Source: Longimicrobium terrae
Lineage (GTDB): Bacteria; Gemmatimonadota; Gemmatimonadetes; Longimicrobiales; Longimicrobiaceae
Length of the DNA: 64,000 bases
Reading direction: 5' to 3'
Assembly (NCBI RefSeq): GCF_014202995.1
Contig: NZ_JACHIA010000002.1
Coordinates: 510,645 to 574,644 of the forward strand
The position numbers and the translations under genes were made by a program. Positions 1 through 8,514 of the stretch are shown here, piece by piece (the stretch's first letter is position 1; every line of letters begins with the position of its first letter). The notes below the pieces were generated by a model. It searched no databases and was not told the DNA's origin. It saw only the letters and a program-made list of their open reading frames with translations.

Positions 1-24
1 GGCTGTAATCCGGGCTCCACGGCC

Positions 25-90
25 GGCCCCCACCCGGGCCGGCACCACCGGCCCACCCTCCCCCGAAAAAGACCGGGGGAGGGTTGGGGC
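25..90. repeat. REP-like hairpin repeat, family A, copy 1
   Basis: G+C-rich element beginning GGCCCCCACCCGGGCC and containing the imperfect palindrome CCCTCCCCC-(A-rich)-GGGGGAGGG. Three further copies occur at 19541-19599, 59684-59751 and 60187-60251. Function unknown; the dispersed, non-coding, hairpin-forming nature resembles REP/MITE-type elements. Confidence 0.75.
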
Positions 91-145
91 GGGGCGAGAG
101 ATCGCCGCGCGCGGCGGAGTTGGACGCGGCCGCGAGTATCTGGAG

Positions 146-560
146 CGAATGAATCCGCCGCTCCAACAGCGGGAACCCCCGACACCGGCCGCTGGCGCGT
201 CCGGTTCGGGGCTTCACCGCATCGGGGACGAGCAGATCCGGGGTGAATTCTCCCCTCTCCGTGCGGCAGTTTGCACGGGGAGGGGCCGGGGGCATAGGCG
301 CGAACTTAAGCCATATCGAGCCCTCTTAGCCCCGTATTTTTACATTCACGGTGGCGCAAAGCTGGCGAAATCTGGTCGAATTAGCCGTCGCGAATAAACT
401 TTGCAAAATAAAGTTGACGCCTATGGGGGCCGGGGGAGGGGCCCGCGAGGCCGGGGGACGCTCACCGAACCCTCCGCCCCGCACGATCCTGGGGTGTGCT
501 CCCTCTCCCACATCCGTTCGTGGGAGAGGGTCGTCGTGCGCAGCACGCGGGGTGAGGGCC
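146..560. repeat. Composite intergenic repeat block (families B, C and D)
   Basis: The long non-coding stretch before the first gene is a mosaic of repeats found elsewhere in the window. 146-222 is family B (also at 17403-17478, 19408-19486, 38022-38096 and 56401-56477). 249-290 is family C, with CCCCTCTCCGTGCGGCAG, also at 38222-38268. 478-560 is family D, whose core CCCTCTCCCAC...GTGGGAGAGGG is a hairpin and which recurs inverted near 17204 and 19209. The rest of 1-671 shows no convincing gene. Confidence 0.75.
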
Positions 561-671
561 CCCAGCCGGTGGACGTACCCAACCATCCTCCACACCGGGC
601 GTCTCCCGCTCCGACCTGCGGTTCCAGTGCAGTCCAACCGCCATCCTCTCACATCCATTCCCGTCATCCAC

Positions 672-1511
672 GTGCGCATTCTCATCACCGGCGGGGCCGG
701 GCTGCTCGGGGCGGAGCTGATCCGCGGCGCGCCCGCGTCCGCATCCCTGTTCGCGACACGGCGGAACGCGCCGGTACACGCCGTCCCCAACGCCCAGGTC
801 GATCTTGCGGATGATGGCGCGGTCGCCGGGCTGTTCGCCGCGGTCCGGCCGGAGCTGGTCATCCACACCGCCTATTCCGCCAGGGACGGCGAGCGCGACA
901 TCGTGCGGGCGACCGGCAACGTGGTGGACGGATGCCTGTCCTCCGGCGCGCGGCTCATCCACATGAGCACCGACGCGCTGCTGGACGGAGAATCCGCCCC
1001 GTACGCCGAATCCGCCCGGCCCGATCCCGTGCACGAGTACGGCCGGCACAAGGCGGCGGCCGAGGACGACGTGCGTACGCGCCTTCCCGCATCCGCCATC
1101 ATCCGCACGTCCCTGATCGTCCGCGCGGAGCCGCCGGACGCGGGGAGCGCGTGGGTGATCGACACGCTGCGCGGCGGCGATCCCATCCGCCTGTTCACGG
1201 ACGAGCTGCGCTGCCCCATCGCGGTGCAGGACCTGGCCGCGCAGATCTGGGAGATCGCGGCGCTCCCCGCGGCCGACAGCGCGGGCGTGTGGCACCTGGC
1301 CGGGCCGGAGGCGGTGAGCCGGTACGCGCTGGGGCTGCTGATCGCGCAGCGGCACGGGCTGGACGCGGGCGCCATCATCCCCGTGCCGAGCGCGTCGTCG
1401 CCCGCGCCGCGGCCGCGCGACCTGCGCCTGCTCACCACCCGCGCGGACCGCGCCCTGCGCACCCGCGCACGGCCGGTCAGTTCCGTGCTCGCGCGGGCGG
1501 CGGACGGTTGA
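672..1511 (+). CDS. SDR-family NAD(P)-dependent sugar-nucleotide reductase (RmlD-like)
   Basis: A 279-residue extended-SDR protein. The N-terminus carries the Rossmann motif ITGGAGLLG (residues 5-13), and Y123-x3-K127 (YGRHK) matches the SDR catalytic pair, with an upstream STD serine motif. The C-terminal half has the substrate-domain style of dTDP-4-dehydrorhamnose reductases (RmlD). The frame is open further upstream, but that part is repeat sequence; the GTG at 672 immediately precedes the Rossmann strand, so it was chosen. No other dTDP-rhamnose genes are adjacent, so the exact substrate is not established. Confidence 0.75.
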   Translation: MRILITGGAGLLGAELIRGAPASASLFATRRNAPVHAVPNAQVDLADDGAVAGLFAAVRPELVIHTAYSARDGERDIVRATGNVVDGCLSSGARLIHMSTDALLDGESAPYAESARPDPVHEYGRHKAAAEDDVRTRLPASAIIRTSLIVRAEPPDAGSAWVIDTLRGGDPIRLFTDELRCPIAVQDLAAQIWEIAALPAADSAGVWHLAGPEAVSRYALGLLIAQRHGLDAGAIIPVPSASSPAPRPRDLRLLTTRADRALRTRARPVSSVLARAADG

Positions 1512-1542
1512 TTGCACGGCGCGCGGCGGGATAGATTACGGG

Positions 1543-2166
1543 GTGCGCCGCGCCCGACGCGGCCCGCCTGAACCCTTGAACACGCGTCCCGTGCAGATTC
1601 TGGAAGACGTCCGCTTCTTTGCCTGGCTCGCGCAGCGCGGCATTACCACCGCGCCGGGGTGGTCGCTGGGGGAACGCCTGGTGTTCGAAGGCGAGTCCAT
1701 CGAGCGTGCGTGGCGGCCGGTGGGCATCGTCTCGGACCTGCCCGCCTTCATCAACTCCGTACTGAACGCGGCGCAGCAGGGCGGCCCGTGGTGGCTCATG
1801 CGGCGCGGCGGCGGGCCGTGGACAGACGACTTCGGCGAGGAGGGCGGCATGCGCAACGCCTCGCTGGACCGGCTGATCGTCGGCCTGGGTTACGGCGGAG
1901 CGAGCGGCGCGCTGCGGCTGGGGGTCAAGGAAATCGAGGACGTGTGGCTGATCGTCCACAACTTCTTTGTGTTCGCGTGGAGCCTGGCGGAGGATCTGGT
2001 CGTCATCCCGGACGACTGCTCGTGCATCCTCACCTTTTCCAACGAGGGGTTCGTCATCGGCCGCTTTCCCTCGGTGGACCGGGCGGACGCGTTCCAGGCG
2101 GGGCTCGCCCTCGCGCAGCCCATGCCCTCGCATCAGGCGCCTACCGCGCCCAACGCCGGCTCCTGA
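1543..2166 (+). CDS. Uncharacterised 207-residue protein
   Basis: No family recognised. The protein has no signal peptide or membrane segment, is rich in Trp and Phe in the middle (WWLMRRGGGPW; VHNFFVFAWSLAEDL) and looks like a globular mixed alpha/beta protein. GTG at 1543 gives the longest form; a GTG at 1591 is an equally possible start because neither has a strong ribosome-binding site. It lies 31 bases after the SDR gene in the same direction and is followed at once by a strong terminator, so the two probably share a transcript. Confidence 0.65.
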   Translation: MRRARRGPPEPLNTRPVQILEDVRFFAWLAQRGITTAPGWSLGERLVFEGESIERAWRPVGIVSDLPAFINSVLNAAQQGGPWWLMRRGGGPWTDDFGEEGGMRNASLDRLIVGLGYGGASGALRLGVKEIEDVWLIVHNFFVFAWSLAEDLVVIPDDCSCILTFSNEGFVIGRFPSVDRADAFQAGLALAQPMPSHQAPTAPNAGS

Positions 2167-2172
2167 CCGCGA

Positions 2173-2204
2173 AACCGCCGCCGCGCACGAGCGCGGCGGC
2201 GGTT
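2173..2204 (+). terminator. Intrinsic terminator
   Basis: A perfect 14-bp stem (AACCGCCGCCGCGC and its complement) with a 4-nt loop, followed by a run of T. It lies seven bases past the stop of the 1543-2166 gene. Confidence 0.85.
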
Positions 2205-2271
2205 TTTTCATCACGCCGGGGGGTGTTCCGCCGGTCTGGTCAGACGCCCGCGCACTAACGCTCACCGCATC

Positions 2272-2985
2272 ATGCTGCCCATCACCCTCGCCGTTCTGCT
2301 CGCTTCCACCGCCGCCACGGCCGGTACCGCCGCCGTCATCATGCGGTCGCGGCTGCGCTTGCCCCGCCCGGAACGCATGCGCTCGCTTTCCGCGGAGCTG
2401 GGGATGACGTACGAGGCGCGCCCCGCGCTGTCCAGCATGCCCGAACTGCAGCGCTTTGAGCTGTTTACGCAGGGGGAGGATCGCGAAATCCGCAACCTGG
2501 CGCGCACGGAGCGCGACGGCCGGCGGCTGGCACTGTTCGACTACGCGTTCACGCGGGGCGGCAGCGGATCGTCCGCGCGGTGGCGGCACACGGTGGTGCA
2601 CGTGCACGATCCCGCGCTGCGGCTTCCCGCCTTTCTGCTGCGGCCGGAGAACGTGATGCACCGCGTGGGCGAACGCTTCTTTCCCGACATCGACCTTCCC
2701 GACGCGCCGGAGTTCTCGCAGGCGTTTCTGCTGCAGGGGATGGAGGAGGGCGCCATCCGGCGGGCGTTCGGAGCGGGGGTGCAGGCGGTGCTCGCGGGGG
2801 AGCCTAAGGCGTGGGCGGAAGGGCAGGGCGCGGACCTCTTTCTCTGGCGCGGGGCCTGGGCCGCGGACCCGGACGCCTGCACGGGGCTGCTGGATGCCGC
2901 CACGCGTCTGGCCGATGCGTTCCGCAGGGAGTCCGCCGACGGCGGGCCGGTGCCGGAGGGCGGCGCACCGCCCGCGCCGAGGTAG
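2272..2985 (+). CDS. Membrane-anchored protein of unknown function, paralogue 1
   Basis: A 237-residue protein with one N-terminal hydrophobic segment (about residues 2-24) and then a soluble domain. It is a clear paralogue of the next gene: both carry RFELF-x-QG, DGRR-x3-FDYAFT, VVH-x-H-x-P and LPAF-x-LRPE in the same order and spacing, and both start with a single anchor helix. The C-terminus ends in a Pro/Gly/Ala-rich tail absent from the paralogue. Family not recognised. The soluble part probably faces the cytoplasm if the anchor is a simple N-out helix, but the topology is not certain. Confidence 0.7.
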   Translation: MLPITLAVLLASTAATAGTAAVIMRSRLRLPRPERMRSLSAELGMTYEARPALSSMPELQRFELFTQGEDREIRNLARTERDGRRLALFDYAFTRGGSGSSARWRHTVVHVHDPALRLPAFLLRPENVMHRVGERFFPDIDLPDAPEFSQAFLLQGMEEGAIRRAFGAGVQAVLAGEPKAWAEGQGADLFLWRGAWAADPDACTGLLDAATRLADAFRRESADGGPVPEGGAPPAPR

Positions 2986-3103
2986 AAACGCGGGCTTCCC
3001 CTCATCCGCATCTGAAACCCGGCGGACGCGCGCCGCGTTCTGCCACCAGCCGCGGCAGCGTGGGCGGCAACCCGTTGTCATCCTTCAACGTCTGCAGAGG
3101 CGC

Positions 3104-3796
3104 ATGGTCCCCCTCGTTCTGGTCGCCATCGTCCTCGTTCTCGCCGCGGCGGGGATCGGGGCCATCATCCGCTACTCGATCCAGGCTCGTAAAAAGCGCG
3201 CGGCAGAGATGGGCGGCCTGGCGCAGCGGCTGGGGATGAGCTTTCAGGAGAACCCGCCGCTCAGCATCATCCCTGACGGAAAGCGGTTCGAACTCTTCAA
3301 CCAGGGAACCGGGCGCGACCTCCGCGACCACATGGCGCTGCAGAAGGATGGGCGCCGGGTGTCCGTCTTCGACTACGCCTTTACCATCCATGCCGGAAAG
3401 AGCCACGTGACGCACCGGCAGACGGTGGTGCACATTCACGCGCCCGGCCTGAACCTGCCCGCGTTCACGCTGCGGCCGGAGCACGCGCTGCACCGGCTGG
3501 GCGGGGTGTTCGGCTACCAGGACATCGACGTGGATGGCGATCCGGTGTTCTCGGACGCGTACCTGCTGCGCGGGGTGGAAGAGGACCTGATCCGCGGCTG
3601 CTTCAGCGCGCCCGTGCGCGAGTTCTTTGTCGCGAACCCGGGCCTGTGCGCGGAGGGCAGCGGCGCGGACCTCATGGTGTGGCGCCACTCCGCCACGCTG
3701 CCGGCGCAGCAGATTCAGCCATTCATGGAGTCGGCGTACGTGCTCATGGGGCGCTTTCTGAACAGCCCGGGACAGCGGACGACGCTCGCCGGCTGA
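3104..3796 (+). CDS. Membrane-anchored protein of unknown function, paralogue 2
   Basis: A 230-residue tandem paralogue of the gene at 2272. It has an N-terminal transmembrane helix (about residues 2-22) followed by a basic stop-transfer stretch (QARKKR) and the shared domain (RFELFNQG, DGRR-x3-FDYAFT, HRQTVVHIH). The frame is open upstream from 2894 but overlaps the previous gene; ATG at 3104 directly precedes the hydrophobic helix and aligns with the start of the paralogue. Function unknown. Confidence 0.7.
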   Translation: MVPLVLVAIVLVLAAAGIGAIIRYSIQARKKRAAEMGGLAQRLGMSFQENPPLSIIPDGKRFELFNQGTGRDLRDHMALQKDGRRVSVFDYAFTIHAGKSHVTHRQTVVHIHAPGLNLPAFTLRPEHALHRLGGVFGYQDIDVDGDPVFSDAYLLRGVEEDLIRGCFSAPVREFFVANPGLCAEGSGADLMVWRHSATLPAQQIQPFMESAYVLMGRFLNSPGQRTTLAG

Positions 3797-3822
3797 GCAC
3801 GGCGGTGACGGGAGATGACAAC

Positions 3823-3851
3823 GCGCCGGTCCGGAATCTCCGGGCCGGCGC
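3823..3851 (+). terminator. Intrinsic terminator-like hairpin
   Basis: A 12-bp G+C-rich stem with one G-T pair, followed by CTTTCTTC, 27 bases after the paralogue-2 stop. The rest of 3797-4098 shows no gene. Confidence 0.65.
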
Positions 3852-4098
3852 TTTCTTCATCCCTCGCCGCGACCACGGGACTCGCGGACGTACCGTGCGG
3901 ATCTCGCTCATGGAGATCGATGGAAGGCTCCGGCGCTTCGTGCTGCGCAGTCGTGGGGTCCATCGATAACCGGAAGCCGCCATCGGGCGAGTTGATCGTC
4001 TTCCGTCCGGGGAGTTCGGTGGATGACGTGAAACGCGGATCGGCATGGTTCTGGCCGCGCTCGGGCTCCTCATCCAACCACGTCTGACGGGGGCTGCA

Positions 4099-5055
4099 AT
4101 GCGCGCGATGGTGATCGATCAATTCGGCGGGCCGGAGGTGTTTCAGGCGCGGGAGATGGATCGCCCGGAGGCCGGCCCGGGCGAGCTTCTGGTGCGGGTG
4201 ATCTGCGCGGGAACCAACCCGGTGGATGCCAAGATGCGGCAGAACGCCGACTGGGCCGGGCTCGCTCCGCCGCTGGTGCTGGGCCAGGACGCGTCTGGCA
4301 TCGTGGAGTCCGTCGGACCGGGGGTGACCGGCTTTTCGCCCGGGGACGAGGTGTACTACATGGACGAGCTTTTCGGCAACACCATGGGCACGTACGCCGA
4401 GTACAACGCCGTTCCCGCGCGGCTGGTGGCGCACAAGCCGCCATCGCTGTCGCACGAGCAGGCGGCCGCGGTGCCGCTGGCGGGCGGGACCGCGTGGGAG
4501 GCCATCGTACGGCGCATGCAGGTGCGCCCGGGCGAAACGGTGCTCATTCACGGCGGTGCGGGCGGCGTGGGATCGTTCGCGGTGCAGTTCGCCAAGGCGG
4601 CGGGCGCCCGCGTGCTCGCCACCGCCGGCGCGCGAAACCAGGACGTCATCCGCCAGCTGGGTGCGGACGTGGCCATCGACTATTCGGCGGAGGATTTCGC
4701 GGAAGTCGCGTTGCGCGAAACGGGCGGCAAGGGCGTAGACGCCACCTTCGACACGGTGGGAGGCGACCTCATCAGGCGCAGCCTGCCGGCCACGCGCCCG
4801 TTCGGCCGGCTGGCGTGCATCCTTACGCCGGAAGGCACGCTGGGCGGCCTTTCCAGCCGGAATCAGACGCTGCACGGCATCTTTGTCATGCGTGAGGCGG
4901 AGCGGCTGCGCGACATGTCCGCCGCGTTCGAGCAGGGGCTGGCGCGCCCGCTTATCGGCGAGGTGATGCCGCTGGAGCAGGTGAGCCGCGCGCACGAGAG
5001 GCTGGACAGCGGCCACGGCACCGGCAAGCTGATCCTTCGCGTGGCGGAAGGCTGA
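4099..5055 (+). CDS. Medium-chain dehydrogenase/reductase, quinone oxidoreductase type
   Basis: A 318-residue protein of the zinc-independent MDR superfamily (quinone oxidoreductase class), expected to reduce quinones or enones with NADPH. The N-terminal GroES-like domain (residues about 1-125) includes GTNPVDAKMRQN and the PGDEVY turn, and the nucleotide-binding signature IHGGAGGVGSFAVQFAK lies near residue 150. The zinc-binding cysteine cluster of alcohol dehydrogenases is missing. ATG at 4099 begins the conserved MRAMVIDQFGGPEVF start; the longer upstream frame is unlikely. It appears to be a single-gene unit. Confidence 0.85.
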   Translation: MRAMVIDQFGGPEVFQAREMDRPEAGPGELLVRVICAGTNPVDAKMRQNADWAGLAPPLVLGQDASGIVESVGPGVTGFSPGDEVYYMDELFGNTMGTYAEYNAVPARLVAHKPPSLSHEQAAAVPLAGGTAWEAIVRRMQVRPGETVLIHGGAGGVGSFAVQFAKAAGARVLATAGARNQDVIRQLGADVAIDYSAEDFAEVALRETGGKGVDATFDTVGGDLIRRSLPATRPFGRLACILTPEGTLGGLSSRNQTLHGIFVMREAERLRDMSAAFEQGLARPLIGEVMPLEQVSRAHERLDSGHGTGKLILRVAEG

Positions 5056-5177
5056 TCGCGGGTTCCCGCCGTCTGGTCCGGCGCTTTCCGTGGAGGAGCG
5101 CCGGGCCGTCTGCTACGCTTCGGGAAGCAGTCGGTCGAATGTCCGATGTAAAGTTTGTCTCCCTTATGGCGCCTGTA

Positions 5178-5206
5178 TTGACGGGCTCGTTACAATCGTG
5201 TATTCC
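5178..5206 (+). promoter_or_regulatory. Possible promoter for the 5284 precursor gene
   Basis: TTGACG (5178-5183), a 17-nt spacer, then TATTCC (5201-5206); a better -10-like TACAAT lies inside the spacer. The -35 is good and the -10 is weak, so this is a candidate only. Confidence 0.35.
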
Positions 5207-5283
5207 TCAGGAGACCACTACGCGCCATCGCAGTCACGGATGGCGCGGTGTAGGAGAATCATCATCACGCTGGAGAACCAGAG

Positions 5284-5454
5284 ATGAAGAAGCTGCGCCT
5301 GACCGCCGACGAGCTGCGTGTGGATTCGTTCCCGACCGCCCAGGTCGTGGACGAAAACGAGGGCACCGTGCATGCGCACGAGATCTCCAAGAACCCCACG
5401 TACTGCTACGAGATGATGTGTCCGCCGGCCTCCACCAAGGTCTGCACGGGCTGA
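5284..5454 (+). CDS. Lanthipeptide-like (pinensin-leader type) precursor peptide
   Basis: A 56-residue ORF. The N-terminus MKKLRLTADELRVDSFPT matches the L-x-L-x(3)-L-x-V-x-SF-x-T leader pattern of pinensin-family RiPP precursors. Residues 27-34 read GTVHAHEI, and the short C-terminus carries C41, C46 and C54 together with T39, S50, T51 and T55, suitable for thioether or disulfide formation. The second precursor at 8515-8763 shares both the leader and the GTV-x-A-x-EI junction. No LanB, LanC, LanM, protease or exporter gene is nearby. The ORF is preceded by an AT-richer stretch and followed by a strong terminator. Assignment rests on leader similarity; core chemistry is unknown. Confidence 0.6.
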   Translation: MKKLRLTADELRVDSFPTAQVVDENEGTVHAHEISKNPTYCYEMMCPPASTKVCTG

Positions 5455-5528
5455 ACGGCCCCATCCTCCGCCGGCCGTCCGCGGCCCGGTGAAGTGATGC
5501 ACATCGGTTGATCGGCAGTGACCGGCAG

Positions 5529-5561
5529 AACAGCCGGCGATCCCCAGGATCGCCGGCTGTT
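5529..5561 (+). terminator. GATC-type intrinsic terminator T1
   Basis: A 15-bp perfect stem (AACAGCCGGCGATCC) with a 3-nt loop, followed by a T-containing tail, 75 bases after the precursor stop. It is one of a family of near-identical terminators in this region. Nothing else was recognised between 5562 and 5824. Confidence 0.8.
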
Positions 5562-5824
5562 CTCGTTTATCCTCCCGTGGTCCCGCGGCGACGCCTTCCG
5601 AGTGCCACGATCCCGGGAAGGCGTCGAAGAGCCCCGTCCCGTGCGGACGTTCACCCCGCGATTCCGCCTCTGTCGCGTCCGTCGCCCGGCCCGCAAACGG
5701 ACCGGGCGCACACCGGTGCTTGCCATCCCAACCACGACCCGCCACTTTCTCCGCCAACGTTCCGGGCGCGGCGCCCTTTTTCCTGAAAAATCCCGTCCTC
5801 CATCCCTCGTTGCGGAGTTCGTCA

Positions 5825-6232
5825 ATGTCCAGAAGCGTGTTCATCAACCTTGCCGTAAAGGACCTCAGACGCTCGGTGGATTTCTTTACCGCGCTCGGCT
5901 TTGAGTTCGTTCCGGCGTTCACCGACGAGAGCGCCACGTGCATGATCCTCAGCGACACGGCGCACGTGATGCTGCTGGTGCACAACCGCTTCAAGGACTT
6001 CACCAAGAAGGAGATCGTGGATTCGCACACCAGCACCGAGGTGCTGGTGGCGGTGTCGGCGCAGAGCCGCCAGGCGGTGAACGAGATGGTGGCCGCCGCG
6101 CTGGCCAACGGCGGCTCGCCCGCCAACGAACCGCAGGACCACGAGGGATTCATGTACGGCCACAGCTTTCAGGATCCCGACGGCCACATCTGGGAAGTGA
6201 TGTGGATGAACCCCGCCGACCTCCCCTCGTAA
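5825..6232 (+). CDS. VOC-family (glyoxalase/extradiol dioxygenase fold) protein
   Basis: A 135-residue single-domain vicinal-oxygen-chelate protein. It has the two beta-alpha-beta-beta-beta repeats typical of the fold: the first begins VFINLAVKDLRRSVDFFTALGF, the second ends SFQDPDGHIWEVMWM, where the final Glu is the usual metal ligand. Small lactoylglutathione-lyase-like VOC proteins of this size act as metal-dependent lyases, resistance proteins or binding proteins; the substrate cannot be read from sequence. ATG at 5825 starts the first beta strand and the longer upstream frame looks non-coding. Confidence 0.8.
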   Translation: MSRSVFINLAVKDLRRSVDFFTALGFEFVPAFTDESATCMILSDTAHVMLLVHNRFKDFTKKEIVDSHTSTEVLVAVSAQSRQAVNEMVAAALANGGSPANEPQDHEGFMYGHSFQDPDGHIWEVMWMNPADLPS

Positions 6233-6376
6233 GCCGGGACCGGTTCACGTTTTCGGTCGATCCGGCAAGCGCGATCCGGCGCTCCTGATCGCGATCGTGC
6301 ACCCCGCGTGGGCGATGGAGGACGGTGGGCGGGATGATCGGCATCTGATGCGCGTCCCTGCATCTCCCATGGACTG

Positions 6377-6410
6377 AGCGGCCTCCGATCCGGCGGGATC
6401 GGAGGCCGCT
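6377..6410 (+). terminator. GATC-type intrinsic terminator T2
   Basis: A perfect 15-bp stem AGCGGCCTCCGATCC with loop GGCG, followed by TTCTGTTT. Confidence 0.8.
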
Positions 6411-6416
6411 TTCTGT

Positions 6417-6445
6417 TTGCCCCCTGTCAGAGAGCGGCGTATACT
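6417..6445 (+). promoter_or_regulatory. Probable promoter of the GH43 gene
   Basis: TTGCCC (6417-6422), exactly 17 nt, then TATACT (6440-6445), 54 bases before the ATG and just after terminator T2. Confidence 0.5.
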
Positions 6446-6498
6446 GGCAGCCATCCCCCAATCTCGCGCCTCCACGCACCCCGTCAGCGGAGCAGATC

Positions 6499-8358
6499 AT
6501 GGTACAACGGATCGGCATGCGGCTCAGGACCCTGCTCGTTCCCCTCGCGCTGGCGGGGTTGCCCGCCTGCACCGAGGTCAGCGGCCCCGCCGCGGCCATC
6601 ACGCCCGATGACGGCCCGCCCGCGCGGTCCGTGGCGGTCAGCTACCGCAACCCGGTGCTGGGCCCGGACGCGCCCGATCCGCACGCGGCCTTTCTGGACG
6701 GCAAGTACTGGATCTATCCCACATCGGAAGGCGGCCAGCGCTTTCACGCGTACTCATCCACCGACATGGTGAACTGGGTGGATGAGGGCGTGGTGCTGGA
6801 CCTGGGCCCCGGCGTGGCGTGGACGGACTGGAACGGCTGGGCGCCCGCCATCGCCGTGCGCAACGGCAAGTACTACTTCTACTACTCCGCCAACGGCCCG
6901 CATCCGGACAGCAAGATCGGCGTGGCGGTGGGCACCTCGCCGCGCGGCCCCTTTACCGACATCGGCCGGCCGCTGGTGACCAGCGACGCCTCGGTGCCGC
7001 TGGAGGCCATCGACCCCATGGTGTTCGTGGATACGGACGGGCAGGCGTACCTGTACTACGGCGGCTCGGCGGGCAACGGCAACATGGCCATCCACCGCCT
7101 GAACGCCGACATGATCTCGCTGAGCGGCGCGCGCATCGTGCAGAAGCCGCGCTACTTTACCGAAGGGCCGTTCGTGCACAAGCGCAACGGCGTGTACTAC
7201 CTCACCTACTCCAACGGCGGATGGAACACGCCGGACTACAACGTCCGCTACGCCACCAGCACGTCGCCGCTGGGCCCGTGGACGTACGGGGCGCAGATCC
7301 TGGGCAAGGACTTCAACTTCAGCGGGCCGGGGCACCACGCCATTCTGCAGCGGCCCGGCGCGGACGACTGGTACATCGTCTACCACCGCTACGAGGACGG
7401 CGCGGAGTTCAACGCCAAGCGCCGCGCCACCGCCATCGACCGGCTCACGTACAGCGGCACCGCCATTCAGCCCGTGACCATGACGGGCGCCGTGCCCAAC
7501 GGCCGCTACAAGCTGTTCGCGCGGCACAGCGGCAAGGCGCTGGACGTGGGCGGCTGCTCCACCGCGGACGGCGCGGACGTGATCACCTGGCCGTACTCGG
7601 GCCTGGCGTGCCAGCAGTGGGACCTGACGCGGCAGACGGACGGGCATTACCGCATTACCGCCGCACACAGCGGCAAGGCGCTGGACGTAGGCGGATGTTC
7701 CACGGCCGAGGGCGCCAACGTGATCACCTGGCCGTGGAGCGGGATCGATTGCCAGCGGTGGCAGGTGGTGAAGACCGGGCCGGACGCCTTCAAGCTCGTC
7801 GCGCGCAACAGCGGGCGGGTGCTGGACGTGGCGGGGTGCTCCACCGCGGACGGCGCGGACGTCATCGTTCGGGCCTACACCGGCGCGCTCTGCCAGCAGT
7901 GGAACATCCGGCAGGCCGCGGCGGTGGTCCCCAACGGCCGCTACAAGCTGACGGCGCGGCACAGCGGGCAGGCGCTGGACGTGGCGGACTGCTCCACGGC
8001 GGACGGCGCGGATGCCATCACGTGGCCGTACTGGGCGGGCGCGTGCCAGCAGTGGAACCTGGAGCGGCTGGCGGACGGCTACTACAAGATCACGGCGTCG
8101 CACAGCGGCAAGGCGCTGGACGTGGGCGGCTGCTCCACGGCGGACGGGGCGGATGTCATCACCTGGCCGTACTCCGGCGCGGCGTGCCAGCAGTGGGACG
8201 TGGTGGACGTGGGCGGCGACTACTACCGCGTCACGGCGCGCAACAGCGGGATGGCGCTGGACGTGGCTGGCTGCTCCACCGCCGGCGCCGCAGACGTGAT
8301 CGTGCGACCGTACACCGGCGCCGCCTGCCAGCAGTGGCGCATTGAAACCACGCCGTAA
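6499..8358 (+). CDS. Exported GH43-like glycosidase with two ricin-type lectin domains
   Basis: A 619-residue lipoprotein-like enzyme. An N-terminal signal ends in a lipobox-like LPAC (a second ATG at 6517 is also possible). Residues about 48-325 resemble five-bladed GH43 arabinanase/xylosidase enzymes: candidate base D60 (APDPHAAF), pKa-modulating D172 (AIDPMVF) and acid E222 (TEGPFV). Residues about 333-619 contain six ricin-B/CBM13 repeats, each with LDV-x2-CSTA and CQ-x-W, arranged as two trefoils of three; repeats 1-3 and 4-6 are near copies. The expected role is hydrolysis of arabinose- or xylose-containing plant polysaccharide with lectin anchoring. It is monocistronic, between two terminators. 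Confidence 0.85.
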   Translation: MVQRIGMRLRTLLVPLALAGLPACTEVSGPAAAITPDDGPPARSVAVSYRNPVLGPDAPDPHAAFLDGKYWIYPTSEGGQRFHAYSSTDMVNWVDEGVVLDLGPGVAWTDWNGWAPAIAVRNGKYYFYYSANGPHPDSKIGVAVGTSPRGPFTDIGRPLVTSDASVPLEAIDPMVFVDTDGQAYLYYGGSAGNGNMAIHRLNADMISLSGARIVQKPRYFTEGPFVHKRNGVYYLTYSNGGWNTPDYNVRYATSTSPLGPWTYGAQILGKDFNFSGPGHHAILQRPGADDWYIVYHRYEDGAEFNAKRRATAIDRLTYSGTAIQPVTMTGAVPNGRYKLFARHSGKALDVGGCSTADGADVITWPYSGLACQQWDLTRQTDGHYRITAAHSGKALDVGGCSTAEGANVITWPWSGIDCQRWQVVKTGPDAFKLVARNSGRVLDVAGCSTADGADVIVRAYTGALCQQWNIRQAAAVVPNGRYKLTARHSGQALDVADCSTADGADAITWPYWAGACQQWNLERLADGYYKITASHSGKALDVGGCSTADGADVITWPYSGAACQQWDVVDVGGDYYRVTARNSGMALDVAGCSTAGAADVIVRPYTGAACQQWRIETTP

Positions 8359-8376
8359 TCTGCATCCCGGTGTGAA

Positions 8377-8416
8377 CAATGAGGCCGCCGATCAGGGTTG
8401 ATCGGCGGCCTCATTG
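8377..8416. terminator. Bidirectional GATC-type terminator T3
   Basis: A perfect 18-bp stem with loop GGGT and core GGCCGCCGATCA. It sits between the convergent GH43 gene and the minus-strand precursor gene and could serve both. Confidence 0.75.
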
Positions 8417-8514
8417 CTTGTGCTTCGGTCAGATCACACCGGCATCCCGGCACCCCTGCGGTCGCTCACGCCTCTGATGCGGGTTCCCGCTGGCGTTTCG
8501 CGTCCGACGGGCGA

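Noticed and set aside
149-397. Short plus-strand ORF (82 residues) in the first gap
   Set aside because: Lies across repeat families B and C; composition is non-coding.
5218-6153. A 311-residue minus-strand ORF covering the precursor and VOC genes
   Set aside because: It crosses terminator T1 and has no domain; the plus-strand VOC protein is a clear family member.
7500-8345. CRISPR-like regular repeats
   Set aside because: The period of about 140 bases is coding lectin repeats within one intact ORF, not repeat-spacer units.
6754-8379. Long minus-strand ORF with regular His/Val/Arg repeats opposite the lectin domain
   Set aside because: Its regularity is the antisense image of the ricin-type repeats.
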